A stretch of 30,653 nt of DNA. It comes from ZLKRG08 sp964654815 (GTDB taxonomy: Bacteria > Actinomycetota > Actinomycetes > Nanopelagicales > Nanopelagicaceae). The notes beneath the pieces were generated by a model, which was given only the letters and a program-made list of their open reading frames with translations, was not told the origin of the DNA and made no database searches. Every line of letters begins with the position of its first letter. Within the stretch, counting starts at the first letter, position 1. Both the position numbers and the translations under genes were made by a program. The stretch spans positions 1 through 30,653 of the forward strand of contig CAZZLH010000017.1 in the NCBI GenBank assembly GCA_964654815.1, written 5' to 3'. Below are positions 1 to 6,265 of this stretch, piece after piece.

Positions 1-216
1 GTTAAACAGAACGCAACTCGTAGCAATTTAACCTCTAGGGTCACTCCGCACGTATTTAGGCACTCCTACGCTACCCATCTGCTAGATGGAGGCGCTGATA
101 TTCGCGTAGTTCAGGAGCTATTGGGCCATGCCTCAGTTACTACTACCCAGATTTACACACTAATCACAATAGATAAGGTGCGCGAGTCTTATCGACTAGC
201 GCACCCTAGAGCTTAG
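1..216 (+). CDS. xerD: Tyrosine recombinase XerD, C-terminal part
   Basis: This is the last 71 codons of a tyrosine recombinase, open at the left edge of the window. The fragment holds the catalytic C-terminal motifs: the HxxR box (H17, R20 of the fragment), the second His in LLGHAS (H43) and the nucleophilic Tyr in TTQIYT (Y52), followed by the usual short tail ending in AHPRA. XerD acts with XerC at dif to resolve chromosome dimers at division. The XerD assignment rather than a phage integrase rests on the LLGHASVTTTQIYT signature and on the neighbourhood: in mycobacteria xerD precedes the ParA-scpA-scpB genes. The stop is ten bases before the stop of the converging gene, and a run of nine T (219-227) lies between them, without a clear stem. 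Confidence 0.9.
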   Translation, partial: VKQNATRSNLTSRVTPHVFRHSYATHLLDGGADIRVVQELLGHASVTTTQIYTLITIDKVRESYRLAHPRA

Positions 217-225
217 AGTTTTTTT

Positions 226-621
226 TTAAAGCCCGCGTAATCTTCTAGCTAAAATTGAATTCTCACCTTTGGCCTCTAAATCTGAAATTATCACAGCAAG
301 TGATTCGCGAACTATCCGTCCACGATCGACTGCCAGTCCCAAATCGCCACGGAGCAAGATACGCGCTTGATCTAAATCGAATAGTTCATCTGGCGAGAGA
401 TAAACGGTTATTTTCTCATCGTGTCTCTCACGTCCTGAAGGTTGGCGTGCAGTGGTGTTGCGCCGACGTTGAGTGGTGCGAACTCCGCTCTGTTTTTTCT
501 GTGGCTTCTTTGCCTCAATAGGCATTGCCGCATCTTCAGTTGGTACTACATCAGGAACTGAAACTAACGGCTTGGCGCGGAATAGTTCGTCGGCACCTGG
601 TAGGGAAGCGCGGCGGCTCAT
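226..621 (-). CDS. Ribbon-helix-helix-like protein paired with ParA
   Basis: This 131-residue protein has no family name that I recognise with certainty. Residues 1-65 are low-complexity, basic and Pro-rich (KKPQKK, TTQRRR, SGRERH). From about residue 68 the pattern KITVYLS, then an amphipathic helix with DELFDLDQARILL, a turn, then RGRIVRESLAVIISDLEAKG resembles the beta-helix-helix fold of MetJ/CopG/ParG DNA-binding proteins. The start is an ATG with a very strong ribosome site (GAGGAGGAG, four bases upstream) and overlaps the parA stop in ATGA, so the two proteins are translationally coupled. A disordered basic N-terminus plus an RHH domain encoded after a ParA resembles ParG (partner of ParF) in type Ib partition systems. 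That role is inference; an autoregulator without segregation function is the alternative. Confidence 0.75.
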   Translation of the reverse strand: MSRRASLPGADELFRAKPLVSVPDVVPTEDAAMPIEAKKPQKKQSGVRTTQRRRNTTARQPSGRERHDEKITVYLSPDELFDLDQARILLRGDLGLAVDRGRIVRESLAVIISDLEAKGENSILARRLRGL

Positions 622-1499
622 TTAGCTCCTCCTCGTGAGATTAATTCGCGAGCTAATCGTCGATACGAACTAGCAGCGCCGGATGTACCAGCATACTGGG
701 TAATTGGTTCGCCTTGAACCGAGCTTTCTGAGAAGCGAATCGTCTTGGCAATTATGGTTTCAAAGACATCATCTGGAAACTGCTCTACAATACGTTGCAG
801 AACCTCCCGGTTATGTACTGCTCTTCGATCATACATAGTGGCCAATATTCCAGCTAACTTTAGATCCGGATTTAAAGCGGCACGGACTTTATTTAAGTTG
901 TTACTAAGTTCTATAAATCCGTGGAGTGAGAACCATTCACATTGCAACGGAACAATTACCTCATCGGATGCAACCAATGCGTTGATGGCCAATTGACCCA
1001 TAGTTGGTTGGCAATCGATCAAAATCACATCATAGAAGTCCTTGAGCGGGGTTAATACTCGTTTCAAGAAGAACTGGCTTCCGATCTCTGCACCAAGCAC
1101 TGTCTCGGCCGTGGCTAATTCGCGATTCGCTGGGAGAAAATCCAACCCAGGTACTGAGGTTTTAAGCACAATATCCTCAGGATTATGGGATGGATCCATA
1201 ATTGCGTAATAAATCGTCTCTTCCTTTGGCAACTCATTGCCACGAACTCCAAGTCCTAAAGTCATACCGCCCTGCGGGTCAAAATCCACTAGGAGAACTC
1301 GGCGACCAAGTTCGACGAGCGCAGCGCCTAAATTTATGGTTGTGGTGGTTTTACCAACACCGCCCTTTTGATTAAAGATAGAAATGACCTTTGCGCCACC
1401 ATGAGTGGTTAAGGGCGTCGGGGTTGGAAGCGTCTTCGCTTCGGTGTCGGTTAGCGAGGCTGTGGTTACTACCTCTTCAAATGTCGATTTAGCGTTCAA
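618..1499 (-). CDS. parA: ParA/Soj-family partition ATPase
   Basis: The protein is 293 residues of the deviant-Walker P-loop ATPase family that positions DNA or protein cargo by dimerising on the nucleoid. The deviant Walker A KGGVGKTT is at residues 45-52, the A' segment LLVDFDPQGG near 69-78, and the Walker B-like VILIDCQPTMG near 160. An N-terminal extension of about 35 residues rich in Thr and Pro precedes the ATPase fold. The start is TTG (GCAGG about eight bases upstream); no in-frame ATG lies before the P-loop. It is the orphan-type ParA found beside scpAB in actinobacteria (Rv1708-like), not the oriC-proximal ParA, since no parB is present. Its partner is probably the coupled RHH-like gene. 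It is transcribed away from scpA, out of a region with 13-bp repeats. Confidence 0.92.
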   Translation of the reverse strand: MNAKSTFEEVVTTASLTDTEAKTLPTPTPLTTHGGAKVISIFNQKGGVGKTTTTINLGAALVELGRRVLLVDFDPQGGMTLGLGVRGNELPKEETIYYAIMDPSHNPEDIVLKTSVPGLDFLPANRELATAETVLGAEIGSQFFLKRVLTPLKDFYDVILIDCQPTMGQLAINALVASDEVIVPLQCEWFSLHGFIELSNNLNKVRAALNPDLKLAGILATMYDRRAVHNREVLQRIVEQFPDDVFETIIAKTIRFSESSVQGEPITQYAGTSGAASSYRRLARELISRGGAK

Positions 1500-1597
1500 G
1501 CGTTAAACCTGCCTTTCCTGGTCGAAACCTAGGCGCATCGGTTATTTCTGGCAAGTTAAAACACTCACTTTTCCGGGTTTTTCTTACTCTCCGCTAC

Positions 1598-1649
1598 CAG
1601 GCCCATACACTAAACCCATACTTTAAACCCATAAATTAAACCCATAAAT
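1598..1649. repeat. Four-unit 13-bp direct repeat array (iteron-like)
   Basis: CCCATA occurs at 1602, 1615, 1628 and 1641, exactly 13 bases apart. Units three and four (1624 and 1637) are identical TAAACCCATAAAT; unit two is TAAACCCATACTT; the first (from 1598) is degenerate. A fifth start, TAAAT, follows at 1650. One inverted copy of the core, GGGTTTA, is at 1690-1696, and a shorter GGGTTT is at 1575-1580. The array lies between divergent parA and scpA, about 100-150 bases upstream of the parA start. Such arrays serve as partition centromeres or operators for RHH proteins; that role is inferred here. Confidence 0.85.
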
Positions 1650-1668
1650 TAAATCGGAACCAATAGAT

Positions 1669-1682
1669 TTAAATATATTTAA
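1669..1682. promoter_or_regulatory. 14-bp perfect AT palindrome between parA and scpA
   Basis: TTAAATATATTTAA is its own reverse complement and sits 60 bases before the scpA start, beside the 13-bp repeats. It contains TATATT and TAAATA strings usable as -10 elements in either direction, so it may be the shared divergent promoter core or an operator. The sequence alone does not separate these uses. Confidence 0.45.
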
Positions 1683-1742
1683 TTGGCCTGGGTTTAGTAG
1701 ATTTAATCGGACTTTTCGGAATTTGGGGTAGGTTTATCTGCT

Positions 1743-2618
1743 ATGGAAGTGATGGATTCGACCGAGATCGGTTTCGCAGTCCATTTAGAGAACTTCGATG
1801 GCCCATTCGATCTGCTCTTACAGCTGATTTCGCGCCACAAAATGGATGTAACCGAGATTGCGCTCTCGATCGTGACCGATGAATTCATTAGTTACATCCG
1901 AAAACTTGAGGCAAGTGGCGAAGGTTGGCAATTAGACCAAGCAACTGAGTTCTTGGTCGTAGCAGCGACGCTCCTAGATTTAAAGGCAGCAAAGTTATTA
2001 CCTCAAGGTGAAGTTGAGGATGAGGCTGACCTTGCGCTCCTTGAGGCGCGAGATCTGCTCTTTGCGAGATTGCTCCAATATCGCGCCTTTAAGGAGATAG
2101 CGGCAACCTTTGCCGAAAGAATTTCACTTGCAGAGAAGAGCTTTGCTAGGACCACAGCCTTAGACCCTCACTTTGCTGCGCTTTTGCCTGAAGTTTTAAT
2201 CGGGGTGGGCGCAGAGCGATTCGCCATCATCGCGGATCGAACGCTCTACCCAAAGGCCCCGCCTACCGTTTCGATCGAGCATATCCATCGCCCACTGATT
2301 AGCGTTGCCGAGCAGACCGAACAGGTAATTAGCGCCCTTCGCTCCGCCAAGACTTTGAGTTTTAGGGCGCTGGTCCAAGGTGCGGAAGAGTCTATGGTCG
2401 TTGTTGCAAGGTTCTTAGCCTTACTAGATCTGTACCGAACGGGGGCTATCCGATTCGAACAATTGGCCGCCTTTACCGATCTCCAGATCACCTGGGTGGG
2501 GCCAGAGAGTGGCGAGATTGCCATTTCCAATGAATTCGACCTTCAACCACAACTAGAGGGTTCCGAAGATCTGCCAGAGAATGGTGGAGTGGCGCGCGAG
2601 GAGGGTCGCGATGAGTGA
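1743..2618 (+). CDS. scpA: Segregation and condensation protein A (kleisin)
   Basis: ScpA is the kleisin subunit that bridges the SMC heads and binds ScpB in the bacterial condensin. The 291-residue product opens with the family signature FAVHLENFDGPFDLLLQLISRHKMDV, continues with the helical N-terminal domain that contacts the SMC neck, and ends with the winged-helix domain (around residues 185-260) that contacts the SMC cap. An acidic tail of about 30 residues (EGSEDLPENG, EEGRDE) extends past the usual end. ATG at 1743 is preferred because GGGTAGG lies about ten bases upstream; a second in-frame ATG three codons later has poorer spacing. The stop overlaps the scpB start, so the two subunits are coupled. 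Confidence 0.95.
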   Translation: MEVMDSTEIGFAVHLENFDGPFDLLLQLISRHKMDVTEIALSIVTDEFISYIRKLEASGEGWQLDQATEFLVVAATLLDLKAAKLLPQGEVEDEADLALLEARDLLFARLLQYRAFKEIAATFAERISLAEKSFARTTALDPHFAALLPEVLIGVGAERFAIIADRTLYPKAPPTVSIEHIHRPLISVAEQTEQVISALRSAKTLSFRALVQGAEESMVVVARFLALLDLYRTGAIRFEQLAAFTDLQITWVGPESGEIAISNEFDLQPQLEGSEDLPENGGVAREEGRDE

Positions 2619-3156
2619 GCTCCATCGTTCAATCGAAGCGATTTTGATGGTGGTTGATGAGCCCGTTACAGAGACGACCCTGGCTCAGATTCTGGAACAG
2701 CCGGTGGAAGAGATTGTTAAGGCGCTAGGAGCGTTGATAGGAGAGTACGTAGGGCGAGGTTTTGAGCTTAAAAAGGTTAATGGCGGTTGGCGTTTTTATA
2801 GCCATCCCGATCAAGCCTCGGTAGTCGAACGTTTCGTGCTGGATGGCCAACAATCGCGATTGACGCAGGCTGCGCTTGAGACTCTGGCAGTGATCGCCTA
2901 CCGCCAACCGATCTCTAGGGCTCGCGTCTCAGCGATTCGTGGGGTTAATGTAGAGGCGGTCATGAAGACGCTGGTAAATCGCGGACTAGTGGAGGAGTCT
3001 GGCGTTGAGCCTGAGAGTGGAGCAATCCTCTATCGAACGACGAGCTATTTCTTGGAGCGATTAGGGATTAATTCATTGGAAGACTTGCCGCCGCTTGCCC
3101 CGTATCTGCCTGATTTAGCGGCTCTGGATGAGGTCCTAGATTCCCTCACCGATTAA
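2611..3156 (+). CDS. scpB: Segregation and condensation protein B
   Basis: ScpB is the dimeric winged-helix partner of ScpA in the SMC complex. The product is 181 residues with two winged-helix repeats; typical family strings are IEAILMVVDEPV near the start, TQAALETLAVIAYRQPISRARVSAIRGVN in the middle and ALLYRTT-like GAILYRTTSYFLERLGINSLEDLPPLAPYLP at the end. I place the start at ATG 2611 (MSELHRSIEAI) rather than the longer reading frame from 2581, because GAGGAGGG lies five bases upstream and the family begins at this point. It overlaps scpA by eight bases (ATGAGTGA). The order scpA-scpB-rluB is the standard bacterial arrangement. Confidence 0.95.
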   Translation: MSELHRSIEAILMVVDEPVTETTLAQILEQPVEEIVKALGALIGEYVGRGFELKKVNGGWRFYSHPDQASVVERFVLDGQQSRLTQAALETLAVIAYRQPISRARVSAIRGVNVEAVMKTLVNRGLVEESGVEPESGAILYRTTSYFLERLGINSLEDLPPLAPYLPDLAALDEVLDSLTD

Positions 3157-3247
3157 TTTTAGTTTCGGTGGGAGCCGAGCGGCTCTAGGAAACCGATGGA
3201 AGGCGGTAGACTTCGCAGCAAAATCGAAAGATGGGAATCTTGCGAAG

Positions 3248-3985
3248 ATGGCTGGGAACTCAAAAAAGTCCGAATCAATTCGGTTAAATAAATATATTGC
3301 TGATGCCGGTGTCACAAGTAGGCGAGGCGCTGACTCATTGATTGAAGCGGGTCGAGTTAAGGTAGATGGAAAGCGGATCACAGAACTTGGCTTCAAAGTG
3401 GACGTTAAGTCTAAAGTCGAAGTTGATGGTGAGACAATAACACAAGAAAAAACTAAAACTTATATTGCGTTGTATAAACCAAAAGGTATTTTGTCTACCA
3501 TGTATGACCCAGAGGGAAGGCCCTCTCTGGCCGAGTTGGTGGACTTTAGAAAAGAGCGCCTCTTTCATGTCGGTCGCCTAGATAAGGATTCCGAGGGGTT
3601 GATCCTCTTGACCAATGATGGGGAGATAACCTTTCGCGCCACTCACCCCAGCTATGGTCTAACCAAGACCTATCTAGTCCAATACGACGGCGAACTTCCC
3701 GATAATGCAAAGTCCCTATTGACCAAAGGGATAGAACTTGAGGACGGCATAGGTCGGGTATCTGGCTACCGAGAGCTGCCCAATAATTGGCTTGAGGTCA
3801 AAATCCACGAGGGGCGTTATCACATCGTACGTAGGCTGATGGAGGCGATCGGCGTTACGGTGGTGAGACTTATACGCAGCCAGTTCGGTCCCATACTCCT
3901 CGGGGAGTTGAAGGAGGGTCGTTGGCGCGATCTAAATAGCGTTGAAGTGGCTAATTTATATAATGCTCTATCGTTAAAACCTTAA
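3248..3985 (+). CDS. rluB: Ribosomal large subunit pseudouridine synthase B
   Basis: This 245-residue RsuA/RluB-family enzyme makes pseudouridine in 23S rRNA. The S4 RNA-binding domain covers about residues 11-60 (RLNKYIADAGVTSRRGADSL, then GRVKVDG), and the catalytic domain follows with YIALYKPKG and the catalytic aspartate D112 in HVGRLDKDSEGLILLTND. The later EGRYHIVRRLMEAIG segment is also typical. RluB rather than RsuA or RluE is inferred from length and from its place after scpAB, as in most bacteria. Ninety-one bases separate it from scpB; the spacer contains a GGAGCC/GGCTCT hairpin without a T-tract. The ribosome site is weak (GCGAAG directly before the ATG). Confidence 0.93.
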   Translation: MAGNSKKSESIRLNKYIADAGVTSRRGADSLIEAGRVKVDGKRITELGFKVDVKSKVEVDGETITQEKTKTYIALYKPKGILSTMYDPEGRPSLAELVDFRKERLFHVGRLDKDSEGLILLTNDGEITFRATHPSYGLTKTYLVQYDGELPDNAKSLLTKGIELEDGIGRVSGYRELPNNWLEVKIHEGRYHIVRRLMEAIGVTVVRLIRSQFGPILLGELKEGRWRDLNSVEVANLYNALSLKP

Positions 3986-4181
3986 ATTAATTAAACGACA
4001 ATATGCAAATATTTATTTATTGTTTTATCGATATTTATTTTATTAAATTACCTATTTAGCGACATTTGTGAGCAAATCTGTCCACAAAAAAACCAATATG
4101 TCGATATTGACCCTTGTCCTAAATTCTCCTGGGACGTAGCGCCCTCTAATCTCAGTTTTCTATATATCGATAAAAATAGTT
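3986..4181. promoter_or_regulatory. AT-rich intergenic region with TCGATA motifs and a DnaA-box-like site
   Basis: The 196-base region is far more AT-rich than its flanks, especially 3986-4056. TATCGATA occurs at 4026-4033 and 4165-4172, and TCGATA at 4101-4106. ATTTG-TGAG-CAAAT (4064-4077) is a small inverted repeat. CTGTCCACA (4078-4086) fits the loose actinobacterial DnaA-box pattern, YYVTCCACA. No gene is visible on either strand. It probably holds the promoter of the next operon, but the downstream gap prevents assigning it. Confidence 0.5.
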
Positions 4182-4217
4182 ATGGTGAAAGCGTTATTTA
4201 TAAATCCAACAGAATGT
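4182..4217 (+). CDS. Possible start of an unidentified gene, cut by a scaffold gap
   Basis: Twelve codons (MVKALFINPTEC) run from an ATG into the N gap. A second possible start (GTG) is the next codon. The peptide does not resemble the AroH N-terminus, which normally begins with a conserved RGIRGATTV-like strand, so it may be a separate short gene, or not a gene. There is no clear ribosome site upstream. Little more can be said from twelve codons. Confidence 0.25.
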
Positions 4218-4317
4218 NNNNNNNNNNNNNNNNNNNNNNNNNNNNNNNNNNNNNNNNNNNNNNNNNNNNNNNNNNNNNNNNNNNNNNNNNNNNNNNNNNN
4301 NNNNNNNNNNNNNNNNN
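4218..4317. other. Scaffold gap (100 N)
   Basis: Exactly 100 N, a placeholder length. The gap must contain at least the first 40 or so codons of aroH, so its true length is probably above 120 bases. Confidence 0.98.
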
Positions 4318-4557
4318 CCAGAGCAGGTGGTATCGGTGCTCTTAACTTGTACACCGGATTTAAATGCCGCCTTCCCAGCAGCCTTTGCCAGGGAGATTGG
4401 TTTTGGGGCTGTCCCTTTGCTATGTGCGGTCGAAATGGATGTGCCAGGGGCGATGGGGCTTGTGATTCGAGTACTGCTACATGTCGAGATGGCAAATACC
4501 CCCAACCACATCTACCTACGCGGCGCAGTTGCGCTTCGTAAAGACCTCGCTCAATAG
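4318..4557 (+). CDS. aroH: Chorismate mutase, AroH class, C-terminal part
   Basis: AroH-type chorismate mutases form trimers and convert chorismate to prephenate for Tyr and Phe synthesis. The visible 79 codons match the C-terminal two thirds of the roughly 120-residue family: VVSVLLTCTPDLNAAFPA, then VPLLCAVEMDVPGAMGLVIRVLLHV, then the IYLRGAVALRKDL tail, corresponding in B. subtilis AroH to ATPDLHAVFPAKAVRE, the active-site CMQEMDV segment and the YLEKVVVLRPDL end. The N-terminus with its own active-site residues is in the gap. tyrA, which uses the product prephenate, starts 57 bases downstream, so pathway and operon agree. A GCTCAATAG repeat brackets the stop codon (4549-4557 and 4570-4578) with no evident role. 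Confidence 0.92.
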   Translation, partial: PEQVVSVLLTCTPDLNAAFPAAFAREIGFGAVPLLCAVEMDVPGAMGLVIRVLLHVEMANTPNHIYLRGAVALRKDLAQ

Positions 4558-4614
4558 AGCTCAAAAAAGCTCAATAGGACCCTAAAAAGCGAAGTCAGTT
4601 AAGAGGCGAGGAAA

Positions 4615-5670
4615 ATGGTTAAAAAAATCGAAAAATTGGTGGTTATCGGTGCGGGCTTAATTGGTACCTCTATCGCACTGGGAGTAAAGCGAAATGGCGC
4701 TGCCGTCCAGTTAATTGATATCGATGGCAGGGCGCAGGCGTTAGCCAACGATTTGGTCGATTCAAAAGCGGTTACTGATCCCGACTTGGTGGTGATCGCA
4801 ACCCCAACCAGCGCGCTAGATAAGACCATTGAAAGCTTTAAAGATGTATACCCAAAGTCAACATTTATAGATATAGGCAGTACCAAAGCTAAAGTTCAAG
4901 TTGCAGTGGAAGCTTTCTCTGGGTTGGAAAGTAGATTCTGTCCAACGCACCCTATGGCGGGAAGAGAGTTGGATGGAGCGGAGGCGGCACAATCCGATCT
5001 CTTTGTTGGCAAGAGTTGGGTGATCACACCTTTGCCTGCGACGAATCCAGAATCGATACATCTGGTCAAGGCCTTAATTGAGAGCCTCGGAGCCCGGGCA
5101 ATAGAGATGGATTTAGTCGAACATGATGCAGCGGTTGCTCTAGTGAGTCATATGCCGCAGATCGTCTCTTCGCTTCTTGCTGCTCAATTGCTTGGTAAAA
5201 GCTCAGAGTACTTAGCACTCTCCGGTTCTGGACTTTTAGATACCACGAGAATCGCTGGATCAAATCCAGATCTATGGAAAGAGATTCTCAATCTCAACAA
5301 AGAATCTTTAATGCCGCTACTTAGAAATTTGCAAAAAGATTTATCGATATTGATAGAGGAATACGATGTGCAAGATCTATTGATTAGAGGTCGTGCGGGT
5401 AGAAATTCTCTACCAGGGAAACATAGATCAAATCTACGCAATTACACATATCTGCCCGTGGTCTTAGAGGATAAACCAAATCAATTGGCGGCGCTATTCA
5501 ATGAATGCGCAAAAGCCAACATAAACGTCGAAGATATCTCGATAGAACATTCACCTGAACAAGAGACAGGTTTAGTACTCTTAGCCTTGAGCGCTGATAA
5601 TGCTGATATCTTGCAAAAGCATTTAATTACCGGAGGCTGGCGAGTTCATCCACCTAGATCGGAGAAGTAA
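4615..5670 (+). CDS. tyrA: Prephenate dehydrogenase with C-terminal ACT domain
   Basis: TyrA oxidatively decarboxylates prephenate to 4-hydroxyphenylpyruvate in tyrosine synthesis. The 351-residue product has an N-terminal Rossmann fold with GAGLIGTS (G12, G14, G17) and an aspartate (D35) at the end of the second strand, which suggests NAD+ rather than NADP+. The HPMAGRE motif (H112) and the following LFVGKSWVITP are family signatures. Residues from about 277 to the end form an ACT domain (YLPVVLEDKPNQLAALFNEC), the usual site for tyrosine feedback control. The ribosome site is GAGGCGAGGA before the ATG. The stop is immediately followed by the GTG of cmk, so aroH, tyrA and cmk form one unit. 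Confidence 0.94.
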   Translation: MVKKIEKLVVIGAGLIGTSIALGVKRNGAAVQLIDIDGRAQALANDLVDSKAVTDPDLVVIATPTSALDKTIESFKDVYPKSTFIDIGSTKAKVQVAVEAFSGLESRFCPTHPMAGRELDGAEAAQSDLFVGKSWVITPLPATNPESIHLVKALIESLGARAIEMDLVEHDAAVALVSHMPQIVSSLLAAQLLGKSSEYLALSGSGLLDTTRIAGSNPDLWKEILNLNKESLMPLLRNLQKDLSILIEEYDVQDLLIRGRAGRNSLPGKHRSNLRNYTYLPVVLEDKPNQLAALFNECAKANINVEDISIEHSPEQETGLVLLALSADNADILQKHLITGGWRVHPPRSEK

Positions 5671-6165
5671 GTGCCGATAATTGTTGCGATGGATGGACCA
5701 AGTGGTTCCGGTAAATCAAGTACCGCCAAAGAAATTGCCAAGCGTGCTAATTGGAATTACCTTGATACAGGCGCGCTTTACCGTGGTGCAACATGGTTAG
5801 CCTTGCAGAAGAACATAGCTACCGCTGATGCGCTCTTAAAAGAGTTAGCCGAGAATCCCTTAGTTTTTAACCCATCTCCAGAAAATCCCACTCTCAAATG
5901 TGGCGATAATGAAATCACCACAGAAATTCGATCACTAGAAGTTACTGCGCAAGTTTCTACATTTGCTGCGATGCCTGAGATCCGAACTTTTTTAGTAGCC
6001 CAGCAACGCGCCATTATCAATCAAGCAAAACGGGGGATAGTGGTCGAAGGGCGAGATATTGGCACGATCGTCGCGCCAAACGCCCAATTAAAGCTCTTTT
6101 TAACGGCAGATTTAGCCGCCCGAGCCAAACGTCGAGAGGCGCAACTGCAAGTTTCGCAAGATCTA
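5671..6165 (+). CDS. cmk: Cytidylate kinase, N-terminal part
   Basis: Cmk phosphorylates CMP and dCMP with ATP. The 165 visible codons include the P-loop GPSGSGKSS (9-17), the YLDTGALYRG substrate-binding segment, and IVVEGRDIGTIVAPNAQLKLFLTADLAARAKRR, which contains the CMP-contacting and LID arginines. About 55-60 residues of the C-terminus are lost in the gap (the family has about 225). The start is GTG, placed directly after the tyrA stop. The order cmk-der is widespread in bacteria, including mycobacteria (Rv1712-Rv1713). The frame appears to continue through the N run into der, but that is an artefact of the placeholder length. Confidence 0.94.
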
Positions 6166-6265
6166 NNNNNNNNNNNNNNNNNNNNNNNNNNNNNNNNNNN
6201 NNNNNNNNNNNNNNNNNNNNNNNNNNNNNNNNNNNNNNNNNNNNNNNNNNNNNNNNNNNNNNNNN
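6166..6265. other. Scaffold gap (100 N)
   Basis: Exactly 100 N. It should hold the last 55-60 codons of cmk and the first 35-40 codons of der, about 280 bases, so the real gap is longer than drawn. Confidence 0.98.

Noticed and set aside
1..216. Phage or integron integrase at the left edge
   Set aside because: The motif context and neighbours are those of XerD; no att-like duplication or mobile genes are present.
217..228. Intrinsic terminator for xerD at the nine-T run
   Set aside because: The T-run is clear but no stable GC stem precedes it, so I do not list it as a terminator.
1598..1662. CRISPR array
   Set aside because: The repeats are 13 bases, contiguous and without spacers; no cas genes are nearby and the Cas4-like nuclease 20 kb away is a chromosomal repair-type gene.
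618..1742. ParB-type parS site near parA
   Set aside because: No TGTTTCACGTGAAACA-like sequence is present in the spacer and no parB gene is in the window.
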